Assembly: GCA_913062605.1 (NCBI GenBank)
Contig: CAJXWQ010000003.1
Span: forward strand, 62,001 to 126,000
Source of the DNA: an uncultured Cellvibrionales bacterium
GTDB taxonomy: Bacteria > Pseudomonadota > Gammaproteobacteria > Pseudomonadales > Porticoccaceae
Reading direction: 5' to 3'
DNA: 64,000 bases
Made by a program: the position numbers and the translations under genes. Positions 8,532-17,656 of the stretch are shown here, piece after piece. The notes beneath the pieces are model-generated. The model ran no database searches. It was not told where the DNA came from and saw only the letters and a program-made list of their open reading frames with translations. How positions within the stretch are numbered: the first letter of the stretch is position 1; every line of letters starts with the position of its first letter.

Positions 8532-9779
8532 TTAAAATTTAACGGTTAGCTGCAATATTGCCTTTTGAGTATCAGTGCTGTGCTCATCGGCATTGTAGTT
8601 AGCGTATTTAAACAGTAAATGAACATTTTTGTGGATCTGTTTGGCTACGACCAAGTCAACCTCATCACCGTAGTCAGCACTACCTTCATCAGCTTCAAAA
8701 TCATGGTAGATCACACCAACTTTAGCACCCATAATTTTGGTGAATACTGAGGCGTATGTATCTTCAATACCATCTCCTGGAGTAGTCAGGAATTTATCAG
8801 CAAAGCCTTGGAATTTATGCAGGGTAGCTAGTGGCGTACCGAACGAGCCTTTATCATCATCAGCTCCCAGTACTTCAAGACCTATCTTACCGGTTACACC
8901 TTTGGCTTGGAGACCCGCTTCCAGTGTGTAGTAGTCGGCATCAAAGCTACCGGGATTATTTTTATAGTCAGATTGGCGCGCATATTCAGCGGTGTAGAGG
9001 AACTTGGTCTCGTCACCTTGTGAGCCAGTGAACCGTGCACCAAATGTCTTGGTCGATGCAGCCGGAGCATCGTCAACATCCAGCAAGTAGGCATAGGCTG
9101 ATAATGTACCGAACCCGAGGCCTTTATAGTTGACGTTAAAGATATGGGCATCAGAGTCCAAATTAACATCTGCTGCTGGGGTTCCTGCACGGCCTTCATC
9201 TGGCCCGAAAATACGATCAACGCTGCCAACATAAGCGTACACAGCCGTAGTATCAGGAAGGGAGGTGTTGACTACAGTTACACCATCATATGTCTGCTCA
9301 TTCTGGCGCCAGCCAACTCCACCAACGAAGCGTTGGTTGTCTAGGTTAATTCTTTGGCGACCCGCTTTTAATGTGGTGTTATCGATCCCACTGTAGGCAA
9401 TCCAGGCTTGGTTAAGTTCGGTGCCGTCGGCATCTGCCACAACCCCGTGGTCAGTGTTACTGTTATGGAAGTCATCGTAATTATCGCCGCCAATACGTGA
9501 GACATTATCAACTTCAACCTGAACCTGAAAGTCTTTGTAAGTCTGAGTGGTATAGGTGAAACGAGATTTCAGTGTTGAAGCGCGGCCTTCTTCGGCCCGG
9601 CCGTCATCATCGACATTTTCGAAACGATAGCGAAAAGAAAAATCTGCTTTGCCCCCTTTTAGGGCATCTTCCAGAGTTAATTCTTCCTCAGCGAATGTTT
9701 GGCCAGCAAAACCAAAAGCGACCGCGGCAATTGCTACGGCTAGTTTAGATTTTGGCCCTTTTGCAACAGCATATTTCAT
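8532..9779 (-). CDS. Outer-membrane porin, alginate-export-like family
   Basis: A 415-residue beta-barrel. It starts at 9779 (MKYAVAKGP), preceded by GGGGAA; the signal peptide ends near AGQTFA-EEE. The mature part opens with FSFRYRFENVDDDGR and contains LKAGRQRINLDNQRFVGGVGWR, typical of porins of the alginate_exp/porin-like group, and ends in a terminal aromatic (VKF) as outer-membrane proteins do. Substrate unknown. It has its own terminator, and an unusual pair of palindromes lies just upstream (9818-9852), probably its operator. It is divergent from moaA. Confidence 0.85.
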   Translation of the reverse strand: MKYAVAKGPKSKLAVAIAAVAFGFAGQTFAEEELTLEDALKGGKADFSFRYRFENVDDDGRAEEGRASTLKSRFTYTTQTYKDFQVQVEVDNVSRIGGDNYDDFHNSNTDHGVVADADGTELNQAWIAYSGIDNTTLKAGRQRINLDNQRFVGGVGWRQNEQTYDGVTVVNTSLPDTTAVYAYVGSVDRIFGPDEGRAGTPAADVNLDSDAHIFNVNYKGLGFGTLSAYAYLLDVDDAPAASTKTFGARFTGSQGDETKFLYTAEYARQSDYKNNPGSFDADYYTLEAGLQAKGVTGKIGLEVLGADDDKGSFGTPLATLHKFQGFADKFLTTPGDGIEDTYASVFTKIMGAKVGVIYHDFEADEGSADYGDEVDLVVAKQIHKNVHLLFKYANYNADEHSTDTQKAILQLTVKF

Positions 9780-9817
9780 GTGTGTATTCCCCAATACGTA
9801 GTAAATCGTTTGAGTTG

Positions 9818-9852
9818 CCACTAAAGTGGTAGGATGAGCGCCACTTTAGTGG
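9818..9852. promoter_or_regulatory. Paired palindromes upstream of the porin
   Basis: CCACTAAAGTGG (9818-9829) and its exact reverse complement CCACTTTAGTGG (9841-9852) are separated by 11 bp. Each is also nearly self-palindromic. A dimeric regulator binding two sites 23 bp apart is a likely reading. A third short inverted repeat, GAAG-a-GTT/AAC-g-CTTC, lies at 9868-9887. Confidence 0.5.
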
Positions 9853-9921
9853 TAACTAACTGTTTTTGAAGAGTTTTTCAACGCTTCGGAGTAAAATTAG
9901 CAGGTCTTTCATGAAAGGGTC

Positions 9922-9935
9922 TTGACCTTGATCAA
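9922..9935. promoter_or_regulatory. FNR/Anr-like box upstream of moaA
   Basis: TTGAC-CTTG-ATCAA matches the FNR-family consensus TTGAT-N4-ATCAA at 9 of 10 fixed bases. It lies 112 nt before the moaA start and 143 nt before the divergent porin start, so either or both could be oxygen-regulated. Confidence 0.55.
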
Positions 9936-10046
9936 CGAATATTGAGGCTCTACATTTAAACTATCACCCACTTGAAATGTGTTTGTAAAATGACAAGTCA
10001 CGAATTACTCTCGCACTGTGTAGTCAGCAAGAAATGGGTCACTTAA

Positions 10047-11051
10047 ATGTCACAAACTGAGTTATCGCCGCTAACAGATAAATTTGGGCGAACAGTTAAT
10101 TACCTCCGGCTGTCGGTGACAGACCGTTGTGACTTCCGTTGTATCTATTGTATGTCCGAGGACATGACCTTTTTGCCGCGTCAGCAGTTACTGACCCTGG
10201 AAGAGATGGCATTTCTCGGCAAGGCATTTGTGGGGCTGGGAGTAAACAAAATTCGACTTACCGGTGGTGAGCCACTGGTACGAAAAAATATCCAGTCACT
10301 GATCAGTGATCTGGGTAGCCTGGATGGTCTGGATGAACTACTCCTCACCACCAACGGTTCTCAGCTGGAAAAAATGTCGCCACAGCTAGCCGATGCTGGG
10401 GTTTCCCGCATTAACATCAGTATCGATTCTTTATGCCCCGAGCGTTTTTCTGCTATTACCCGTACAGGCAAGCTGGAAAGAGTATTAGCCGGTATCGAAG
10501 CGGCTCAAGCGGCTGGAATCAAAAGAATCAAACTCAACAGTGTGATTGTTCGTGGTAATAATGATGATGAAATTATTCCACTGGTGAACTTTGCTCTAGA
10601 GAAAGGGCTGGATATTAGCTTTATCGAAGAAATGCCCATGGGCGACATTGGTGGCCGTGACAGACAGAGAACCATGGTCACCAGCGAAGAGATCAAAGAT
10701 ATTATCGGTACAACGCATTTAATGATTCCCAGTACCGAAACCAGTGCAGGGCCCTCCCGTTATCACCACATAGCAGGCAGCGATATTCGTATTGGGTTTA
10801 TTTCGCCACACAGTCACAACTTCTGTGATACCTGTAACCGGGTACGTGTGACGAGTGAAGGGCGATTATTACTCTGCTTGGGCAATGAAAATTCCGTAGA
10901 CCTCAAAGCCGTGATGCGTCGTAACCCTGGCGATATAGATATTCTTAAAGCCACCATTGTAGAAGCCATGGCCCACAAGCCAGAGCGGCACTATTTCTAT
11001 GATGACGACAAACCGCAGGTAGTGCGGTTAATGAATGTGACCGGGGGCTGA
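10047..11051 (+). CDS. moaA: GTP 3',8-cyclase (radical SAM, Moco step 1)
   Basis: Catalyses the radical-SAM rearrangement of GTP that begins molybdenum cofactor synthesis; the product is processed by MoaC. The 334-residue protein carries the SAM [4Fe-4S] cysteines C28, C32, C35 (CDFRCIYC), the SAM-binding GGEP (73-76) and the second cluster cysteines C260, C263 and C277. It keeps the essential C-terminal Gly-Gly (VTGG). Length is as in E. coli MoaA. It stands alone with an FNR-like box upstream; moaC, moaD and moaE are 14 kb away. Confidence 0.95.
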   Translation: MSQTELSPLTDKFGRTVNYLRLSVTDRCDFRCIYCMSEDMTFLPRQQLLTLEEMAFLGKAFVGLGVNKIRLTGGEPLVRKNIQSLISDLGSLDGLDELLLTTNGSQLEKMSPQLADAGVSRINISIDSLCPERFSAITRTGKLERVLAGIEAAQAAGIKRIKLNSVIVRGNNDDEIIPLVNFALEKGLDISFIEEMPMGDIGGRDRQRTMVTSEEIKDIIGTTHLMIPSTETSAGPSRYHHIAGSDIRIGFISPHSHNFCDTCNRVRVTSEGRLLLCLGNENSVDLKAVMRRNPGDIDILKATIVEAMAHKPERHYFYDDDKPQVVRLMNVTGG

Positions 11052-11374
11052 TAGCAGCTTCAGACCACAGGCCTTTGTGCTAAACCCACCTCGCTATTGT
11101 TTTCTTGTGGATTTCTAATACCTTTAATACAGCTTTCTAATAGCCTTAAAATACCTGTTGTGCTTCCAGTATGGGGTGTCGTCATTCGTATCTTCCCTTA
11201 AAGAAATTTATCGAAATGAATAGCGCTAATGCTATATTTCATTGTTAGTAATTCCTATTTCTCAAGATGACTGAATAATTCATCAAAAAACAATTGGTTA
11301 GAATTGTTTTAAGTAGATGAGAAGTTTGTCTTGTCGCTAAAAGTAGATCAATTTTTCCAAGTAAGGTAGTCGCC
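11052..11374. other. Intergenic region moaA to Fe-ADH, with inverted repeat
   Basis: No gene seen in these 323 bp. A perfect 9-bp inverted repeat, AAAACAATT-ggttag-AATTGTTTT, lies at 11287-11310, about 65 nt before the alcohol dehydrogenase start. It may be an operator for the catabolic operon or a weak terminator. A weaker imperfect repeat lies near 11215-11245. Confidence 0.5.
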
Positions 11375-12523
11375 ATGAGTGTGTCCAGTTTTAAGTCTGC
11401 CCATCAGCTGATCACCGGTAAAGGTGCCGCTCAAGAGCTAGCAGAACAGTTAAGCAAGCTGGGCGTTGAAAATCCTTTTATTGTGACGGACAAGGGTGTT
11501 AGCAGCTCTGGCACATTAACTGTTATCACGGATCAGCTGTCTGAAAATAGCTATGCAATTTACGACAATATCTCACCCGAGCCAGAGGTATCTGTTGTTC
11601 AGGCCTGTGTTGATGCATTTCAACAAGGACGTCACGATGGTGTAGTGGCCGTGGGTGGTGGTAGCGCTATGGATACGGCCAAATGCGTGGCGGTTATGGC
11701 TGAACATACTGGCGACCTGGAAAGCTTATTTGGTGAGAATGCGGTTAGCCAGCGCAGCATACCTTTAATCGCGATACCGACCACTGCGGGTACGGGCTCG
11801 GAAGTGACTAATATTGCCATTTTATCTGATCCAGAGGCACAGATTAAACGTGGTATTGTGAGTGATTTTCTGCTGCCAGATGTTGCTATCGTCAGCCCGG
11901 AAATGACCCTTAGTTGCCCTCGTGGTGTGACGGCTGCCAGTGGTGTGGATGCATTGGTGCATGCAGTTGAAGCGTATTTATCGAACTTTTCCAGCCCCAT
12001 AACCGACGCTTTGGCGATCAAAGCAATGACATTAATTATCCATGCGTTACCTAAAGCATTTTCCGAGCCGCAAAACCTTCAAGCCAGAGAAGATATGGCA
12101 ACGGGCAGCTTGTTGGCAGGGCTGGCTTTTGGCAATGCAGGGGTAGGGGCCGTTCATGCGCTGGCTTACCCGTTGGGAGGTCGCTATCACATCCCTCATG
12201 GCGTCAGTAATGCGTTGTTACTGCCCTATGTGATGGAATATAACAAACCAGTTTGTCTGGAGCGATTTTACGATATTGCTCAAGCCTTTGGTGAGCCTGT
12301 CCACACCCTGACCAAATCACAGGCTGCTGATCAAGTCACGTGCCGCTTACGCAAATTGTGTAATGACGTAGAGATACCCAAAAACCTCAGTGAACTGAAT
12401 ATTCCCAAGGGTGATATTAATCAAATGGCAGAAGAGGCCTTTAACGTTAAACGGTTGTTGCGTAACAATCCGAGAGCGCTGACCCTAGGGGACATTACTG
12501 CCATTTATCAGGCAGCTTTTTGA
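11375..12523 (+). CDS. Iron-dependent alcohol dehydrogenase (possibly 4-hydroxybutyrate dehydrogenase)
   Basis: A 382-residue group III (iron-containing) alcohol dehydrogenase that oxidises an alcohol to an aldehyde with NAD(P). The nucleotide motif GGGS is at 94-97 and the metal ligands are D192, H196, H261 and H275. It opens an operon with a permease, a succinate-semialdehyde-type dehydrogenase and a cyclase-family hydrolase. With that partner, 4-hydroxybutyrate to succinate semialdehyde is the most economical substrate guess, but other omega-hydroxy acids or diols are possible. An inverted repeat upstream may be the operator. Confidence 0.88.
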   Translation: MSVSSFKSAHQLITGKGAAQELAEQLSKLGVENPFIVTDKGVSSSGTLTVITDQLSENSYAIYDNISPEPEVSVVQACVDAFQQGRHDGVVAVGGGSAMDTAKCVAVMAEHTGDLESLFGENAVSQRSIPLIAIPTTAGTGSEVTNIAILSDPEAQIKRGIVSDFLLPDVAIVSPEMTLSCPRGVTAASGVDALVHAVEAYLSNFSSPITDALAIKAMTLIIHALPKAFSEPQNLQAREDMATGSLLAGLAFGNAGVGAVHALAYPLGGRYHIPHGVSNALLLPYVMEYNKPVCLERFYDIAQAFGEPVHTLTKSQAADQVTCRLRKLCNDVEIPKNLSELNIPKGDINQMAEEAFNVKRLLRNNPRALTLGDITAIYQAAF

Positions 12524-12567
12524 TACTTTATATAAAATAAGTTAACAATAAAAAATAGAGAGTGGTT

Positions 12568-13971
12568 ATGAGTGCCTGGAAAAATCGCCCCTACGGAGAC
12601 GAAACACCTTATTACGCGCTCGGCCCCTTTAAAGTAAGACTGCCTTTTCTGCATTACCGTTTTGAGCTTCCCGATTACCTTCAGGGGCTGTTGATGTGTG
12701 CCGTTGACCTGGCCGCGATTCCTTTAATGGTCGAGCTACTGGGTATGCCTTTTGAAGCAGCCATTGCCATCGTTATGATCAACGGCTTTTTATATTTGTT
12801 ACATCATATTTTAGGCGATCCCGTTGTTCCTGGGTGGATAACACCAGCGATTCCGCTAGTGATGGTGTATGTGCAAACCTATGATATGGGGGTTGATAGA
12901 GTACATGCCCTCATCTCTTTTCAAATGATGCTGGGTTTTTTGTCCTTGGTGTTAGGCCAGACACACTTGGCATCTAAAGTAGTTCATATGATTCCCGCGG
13001 CCATTAAATCAGGTGTTATTTTGGGTGCGGGTATTGCCGCTATTGCCATTGTATTTAAAGAAGGTGGTCGTTTTGATCAGTATCCAATCACCATTAGCGT
13101 CGCCGTTGGTATTGCCTTTTATTTGATTTTTTCTCGCCATTTTTCCCAATTACGTCAGCGCGGAAAATTATGGGCAACCGTCGGAAAACTGGGAATTTTC
13201 CCTATCATTGTTTTGGCGATCATTATTGCACCCTTAGCCCATGAAGCCTCATGGCCGAATATTAGTTGGGGTTTCACCCAACCAGATTTTGTCCTAATGT
13301 TTAGTGAGTACACTATTTTTGGTGTCGGCATTCCACCATTCACCATGTTCCTCACGGCACTACCTACGGTACTGGCTGCCTACATCGTATTGTTTGGTGA
13401 TGTATTGCAAAGTAAGGCGATATTGGCTGAGGCCGATGTCATTCGTGCGGATGAGAAAATTGACTACGACCCCAATCGCGCGCATTTGATTTTTGGCGGA
13501 CGTAATTTTTTAATGAGTATTTTTGGCCCAGATGTGGTGATGTGTGGGCCATTATGGGCAGCTATGCATGTAGTGATTGTGGAGCGCTACAAACAGGGTA
13601 AAGAGGCCATGGACTCTATTTTTGGTGGGTCAGGCTCTTTTCGTTGGGGCACCAATACCGGCCTGCTGCTCTTGCCCATTGTCAGCTTGGTAAAACCCAT
13701 TTTAGGCATCGCCTTGGCTCTGACGCTATTAATCCAAGGTTTTGTCAGTGTGCGAATAGGTATTATGGAAGCCCGAAGCCAACGAGACTTAGGTATCGCT
13801 GGTGTGATTGCAGCCGTATTAGTAATTAAAGGTGCAGCGTGGGCCTTTGCTATCGGGGTGATACTCACAGCACTTATTTATGGTAAAAACTTCTTTGTAG
13901 GTGAAATAGATCAGACCTTTATAAAAGATATTAAGAAAGATGATACAGCTCGGGGAAAAAGCAATGGGTGA
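12568..13971 (+). CDS. Polytopic permease, NCS2/SulP-like (substrate unknown)
   Basis: A 467-residue membrane protein with about 11-13 hydrophobic segments between residues 35 and 440. The repeated helical layout and the PAAIKSGVILGAGIAAIAIV stretch recall NCS2/SulP-superfamily carriers; it may belong to the DUF3360 group, which I cannot confirm. The start is at 12568, where ATAGAGAG gives a ribosome site; a GTG 6 nt upstream is less likely. It lies between the alcohol and aldehyde dehydrogenase genes, so import of the operon's substrate is the natural role. Confidence 0.7.
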   Translation: MSAWKNRPYGDETPYYALGPFKVRLPFLHYRFELPDYLQGLLMCAVDLAAIPLMVELLGMPFEAAIAIVMINGFLYLLHHILGDPVVPGWITPAIPLVMVYVQTYDMGVDRVHALISFQMMLGFLSLVLGQTHLASKVVHMIPAAIKSGVILGAGIAAIAIVFKEGGRFDQYPITISVAVGIAFYLIFSRHFSQLRQRGKLWATVGKLGIFPIIVLAIIIAPLAHEASWPNISWGFTQPDFVLMFSEYTIFGVGIPPFTMFLTALPTVLAAYIVLFGDVLQSKAILAEADVIRADEKIDYDPNRAHLIFGGRNFLMSIFGPDVVMCGPLWAAMHVVIVERYKQGKEAMDSIFGGSGSFRWGTNTGLLLLPIVSLVKPILGIALALTLLIQGFVSVRIGIMEARSQRDLGIAGVIAAVLVIKGAAWAFAIGVILTALIYGKNFFVGEIDQTFIKDIKKDDTARGKSNG

Positions 13972-14012
13972 CATTAGCAACCAATCAAGCCGAAGCATCG
14001 CAAGGAATTAAC

Positions 14013-15464
14013 ATGGATTATCAAGCATTTAATTTTTTTAAAAGCCAATGTTTTGTTGGTGGGGAATGGCTTGAAAATAGTCAGTCAATAGAGGTGTTAA
14101 ATCCCGCCAGTGGTGAGGTGTTAACGAAAGTCCCCCTGTTTGCAGAGCAAGAAACACAGCAAGCCATTACGGCTGCCGCTGCTGCATTACCCGGTTGGCG
14201 TGCTCTGGCTGCTCACGAGCGAGCAAATTATCTGAAAGCCTGGCACCAGTTGCTGATAAAGAATAGTGAACAACTGGCTTATTTAATGTCTCTCGAACAA
14301 GGCAAACCTCTTGTGGAAGCATTGGGTGAAATCAATTATGCGGCCAGCTATGTCGAATGGTTTGCTGAAGAAGCCAGACGTATTTATGGACAGACAATTC
14401 CAGGGCATGGCCGAGACAAACGCATTGTGGTATCCCGTGAGCCGGTAGGTGTTTGTGCAGCCATTACTCCCTGGAATTTCCCTGCCGCCATGATCACCCG
14501 AAAAGTAGCGCCAGCACTGGCTGCAGGTTGCACCATTATCGTCAAACCTGCTCTAGAAACACCATTAACAGCCCTTGCACTGGCTGCGCTGGCTCAACAG
14601 GCAGGTATTCCTGACGGGGTATTAAATGTAATTACTGGAAATGCTGAACCTATTGGCAAGGTGCTTACAGCAAGCCCGGTTGTCCGAAAACTGAGCTTTA
14701 CCGGCTCTACACCGATTGGTTCAAAGTTAATGGCTGACTGTGCACCGACCGTTAAAAAAATCTCCCTTGAACTAGGCGGTAATGCGCCTTTTATTGTCTT
14801 TGACGATGCAGACATTAATCTCGCCGTTGATGAACTGATCAAAAGTAAATTTCGCAATGCCGGGCAAACCTGTATCTGCGCCAATCGAGTTTATGTGCAG
14901 CAAGGGATTTACCAAAATTTTTCACAATTATTAGCCACACGTGTGGCCGAATTAACAGTGGGTGTGGGGACAGAGCCCAATACGGACATTGGCCCCTTGA
15001 TCAGTGAAAGTGCGGTGCAAAAAGTAGAGCAACAGCTTACTGATGGGGTAGAAAAAGGCGGCCAAGTCATCATTGGGGGCAAACGTCATTCACTCGGTGG
15101 TACATGGTTTGAGCCAACGGTGTTCATTAATGCCAGCGAAGATATGTTGTGTGCCCAACAAGAAACTTTTGGTCCTATGGCTCCTCTGTTTAGTTTCGAG
15201 AGTGAAGAGCAGGTTATTACACAGGCAAACAATACTGAATTTGGATTGGCGGCCTATTTGTTTGCCAATAATATCAATGTGGTCACCCGTGTTTCGGAAG
15301 CACTGGAATACGGTATGGTCGGTATTAATACTGGCCTTATATCAACGGCAGTAGCTCCTTTTGGTGGTGTCAAAGCCAGCGGTATGGGTCGTGAAGGTTC
15401 ACATTTTGGTATCGACGAATACACCGAACTGAAATATCGGTGTTATAGCATTAGTGATAAATAA
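14013..15464 (+). CDS. Succinate-semialdehyde dehydrogenase-like aldehyde dehydrogenase
   Basis: A 483-residue NAD(P)-dependent aldehyde dehydrogenase. It has the GabD-type core: ITPWNFPAAMITRKVAPALA, the catalytic glutamate in LELGGNAP, and the catalytic cysteine in GQTCICANRVYV. The start at 14013 has AAGGAA 5 nt upstream; a GTG at 13968 overlapping the permease lacks one. Length and motifs fit succinate-semialdehyde or glutarate-semialdehyde dehydrogenases. With the upstream Fe-dependent dehydrogenase it would convert a hydroxy acid to a dicarboxylic acid in two steps. Confidence 0.85.
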   Translation: MDYQAFNFFKSQCFVGGEWLENSQSIEVLNPASGEVLTKVPLFAEQETQQAITAAAAALPGWRALAAHERANYLKAWHQLLIKNSEQLAYLMSLEQGKPLVEALGEINYAASYVEWFAEEARRIYGQTIPGHGRDKRIVVSREPVGVCAAITPWNFPAAMITRKVAPALAAGCTIIVKPALETPLTALALAALAQQAGIPDGVLNVITGNAEPIGKVLTASPVVRKLSFTGSTPIGSKLMADCAPTVKKISLELGGNAPFIVFDDADINLAVDELIKSKFRNAGQTCICANRVYVQQGIYQNFSQLLATRVAELTVGVGTEPNTDIGPLISESAVQKVEQQLTDGVEKGGQVIIGGKRHSLGGTWFEPTVFINASEDMLCAQQETFGPMAPLFSFESEEQVITQANNTEFGLAAYLFANNINVVTRVSEALEYGMVGINTGLISTAVAPFGGVKASGMGREGSHFGIDEYTELKYRCYSISDK

Positions 15465-15486
15465 CAATAATAGAAAGGGATTGGTG

Positions 15487-16542
15487 ATGTTTAATTTTTC
15501 CTCGATGAGTAAACACAAAATTGCATACAGTATTTTTCTAGCAATGGGATTAAGTCTGTTCTCTGTTCTTACCATTGCGGATGACCTATCCGGTATGGAT
15601 AAATTACAAAAAGATGCACCCAAAAACTGGGGAAAGTGGGGTAAGGAAGATCAAGTCGGCGCATTAAATTATTTAGATAATGCCCAGGTATTGCGTGGTA
15701 TTGCCACCATAAAAACAGGTGAACGGTTCACCCTGCAAATACCCATGACCCATGGTGTTGGCCCAGTATTCCCCGGACGAGTACCAGTACAGCACTTTAT
15801 GTCACAGGACCAGAGCGTTTACTCTTCAGGAAAAATTGATCGACTGTCCGGTGGCATGAAATATTCGGATGATGCGGTGTTTATGTATCTGCAAGGGACG
15901 ACTCATGTGGATGCTCTAGGTCACGCCTGGTACAACAACGAAGTCTACAATGGCAAATCTGCTGATACGACCATACATGGTCATAACTTTGTGGATATTG
16001 GCCAGATTGGTGAGAAAGCCATAGTGGGTCGTGGTGTGTTGTTGGATGTGGGTAAATTGTTGGGCGATAAGAACGGTCGCTTGGCGCCGAATACTTGCAT
16101 TAACTTAGCTGAGCTGAAAAAAACCGCAGTAGCTCAGAATGTTGTCATAGAAAAACGTGACATTCTCTTAATTCGTACCGGTTCCATGGGTCGTTTTTAC
16201 GATGAAAAAGACCACGAAAACTGGAATGCTTTAACCGAACCCGGTTTGTGTTACAGCAAAGAATTGGTTAACTGGTTAGATAAAATGGAAATTCCAGTGA
16301 TCACATCAGATAACCTCGCCATTGAAAAAGCATCGCAAACCATTAATGGTGAATCATTCATTATTCCGCTTCACGGTGCGTTAATTAGAGACCTCGGTAT
16401 CGTCTTGAGTGAAATATATTGGCTGGATGATTTGGCAGCTTCCAGCACCAAAGATGGTCGATACAGTTTCTTCTTCAGTGCTGCGCCACTGAAAATGAAA
16501 GGTGGAACAGGTGCGCCGGTAAATCCCATTGTTATTAAATAA
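15487..16542 (+). CDS. Periplasmic cyclase-family hydrolase
   Basis: A 351-residue exported protein of the cyclase/kynurenine formamidase-like family (Pfam Cyclase). A signal peptide covers about residues 1-32, ending near LTIADD. The metal site motif appears as GTTHVDALGHAW. The start at 15487 follows GAAAGGGA. Family members hydrolyse amides or lactone-like rings using a metal ion. As last gene of the operon, it could open a lactone or release the substrate that the permease imports; this is inference. Confidence 0.8.
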   Translation: MFNFSSMSKHKIAYSIFLAMGLSLFSVLTIADDLSGMDKLQKDAPKNWGKWGKEDQVGALNYLDNAQVLRGIATIKTGERFTLQIPMTHGVGPVFPGRVPVQHFMSQDQSVYSSGKIDRLSGGMKYSDDAVFMYLQGTTHVDALGHAWYNNEVYNGKSADTTIHGHNFVDIGQIGEKAIVGRGVLLDVGKLLGDKNGRLAPNTCINLAELKKTAVAQNVVIEKRDILLIRTGSMGRFYDEKDHENWNALTEPGLCYSKELVNWLDKMEIPVITSDNLAIEKASQTINGESFIIPLHGALIRDLGIVLSEIYWLDDLAASSTKDGRYSFFFSAAPLKMKGGTGAPVNPIVIK

Positions 16543-16871
16543 ACTAACGCAGACTAATGGGCTTTACCACCAGAGCATTGTCATCGCTGGGCAGATAAAG
16601 CTCTATTTCTGTATTCATTGTTTAGGTGATGATTGATATTAATTATTATTGAGTAGCAGCCTCCTACCCAATAATAACCACGTTGAACAGTTAACTTGGT
16701 CTTTGTGCTGAATCTGTCACGGTATGAATATCCAGCATGTTCAAGAATACTTGCTGAGCGTTCACTTAACTCAAGGCCTTTATTAATTGGAGGTAGTGGG
16801 CCGATATCAGTCTTAGATGTTACCGACCTCCTTAGCTAACGCTTTCTATGATGCCGTGGGCTCTCATGCCG
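16543..16871. other. Intergenic region with a long hairpin
   Basis: No gene seen in 329 bp between the convergent cyclase and TetR genes. A 14-bp stem with one mismatch (left arm 16643-16656, right arm 16664-16677, loop 7 nt) begins TTATTATTG and ends CAATAATAA. It probably acts as a bidirectional terminator, although no T-run follows. Confidence 0.55.
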
Positions 16872-17462
16872 CTATGGTGTGGGCGGTAAAATTGCATGGA
16901 GCATACCTTTAATTGCCTGTCGTGCAATATCCATATCACCGTATCCTCGGTTCAATACGGCGATACCCCTTGTCATTGAGAGGATCATTGCGGCCAACGC
17001 CGCGCAGTCACTATTGGCGCTAAGTTGCCCATCGTTAACGGCTTGTTTACAGCGCTGCTCAAAACGGGTGCGCATCCTTTCCATTAGTTCAATGACCAGG
17101 TCTGATGCTCGATTGTCAGTGCCACCCACCTCCATGGTCGCCATAGTTGCGAGGCAGCCTGTAGGTAAATCCGGGTTGTCGTAAGCTTTAAACAGTTGAT
17201 CAAAAAAACCAGTTATTGCAGCGTTGAAATCAGGGTGATCAAGCTTGGCTATTGCCTCTTTGCCATACTCTTCTATGAAGCGCTCCAGGCAGCGGTTAAA
17301 TAAAATCTCCTTACTTTGATAGGTGTTGTAAATACTGGATTTATTAAGTCCAGTTGCGGTTTCAAGATCCGACAGCGATGTCGCTTCATAACCCTGATGC
17401 CAGAATACTTTCATAGCGGCATTCAGAGCATAGTCCTCATTGAACTGCTTACGTCCGCTCAT
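16872..17462 (-). CDS. TetR-family regulator of the adjacent GST genes
   Basis: A 196-residue regulator, started at the ATG at 17462, which has GAGAG upstream (a GTG 15 nt earlier is in frame). Its N terminus GRKQFNEDYALNAAMKVFW and recognition region LNKSSIYNTYQSK resemble those of the TetR at 7154. Two operator-like palindromes sit between it and the divergent glutathione transferase gene. Local control of the GST genes is therefore likely. Confidence 0.85.
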   Translation of the reverse strand: MSGRKQFNEDYALNAAMKVFWHQGYEATSLSDLETATGLNKSSIYNTYQSKEILFNRCLERFIEEYGKEAIAKLDHPDFNAAITGFFDQLFKAYDNPDLPTGCLATMATMEVGGTDNRASDLVIELMERMRTRFEQRCKQAVNDGQLSANSDCAALAAMILSMTRGIAVLNRGYGDMDIARQAIKGMLHAILPPTP

Positions 17463-17506
17463 GGCAGAGTCTCTCACACGTTAATAAATAGAATGTTGAC
17501 ATCTTA

Positions 17507-17518
17507 AACCAATCGGTT
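17507..17518. promoter_or_regulatory. TetR operator 1 (AACCAATCGGTT)
   Basis: AACCAATCGGTT is a near-palindrome inside a plus-strand promoter candidate (TTGACA at 17496-17501, spacer 17, CAATAT at 17519-17524). Its core ACCAATCGGT is identical to that of the operator at 7790. Confidence 0.65.
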
Positions 17519-17527
17519 CAATATTGC

Positions 17528-17543
17528 TGAACTAATTGGTTCA
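17528..17543. promoter_or_regulatory. TetR operator 2 (TGAACTAATTGGTTCA)
   Basis: A 16-bp near-perfect palindrome, centred about 23 bp from operator 1, so both lie on roughly the same face of the helix. It sits in the divergent gap between the TetR and glutathione transferase genes. Confidence 0.65.
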
Positions 17544-17656
17544 AGATTGAGGTGTTCCTGTTTTACATTGCTCAATCGCCAAAGTGTTGCCGCTGTCTAT
17601 CAGCAGTCTATAGATAGCTAGGCCATCAACCTGTCGAGACAAAACTGGAGCAGAAA

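Noticed and set aside
9853-10046. Molybdenum cofactor riboswitch before moaA
   Set aside because: I looked for the conserved stems of the Moco RNA element and could not line them up. A covariance search would decide.
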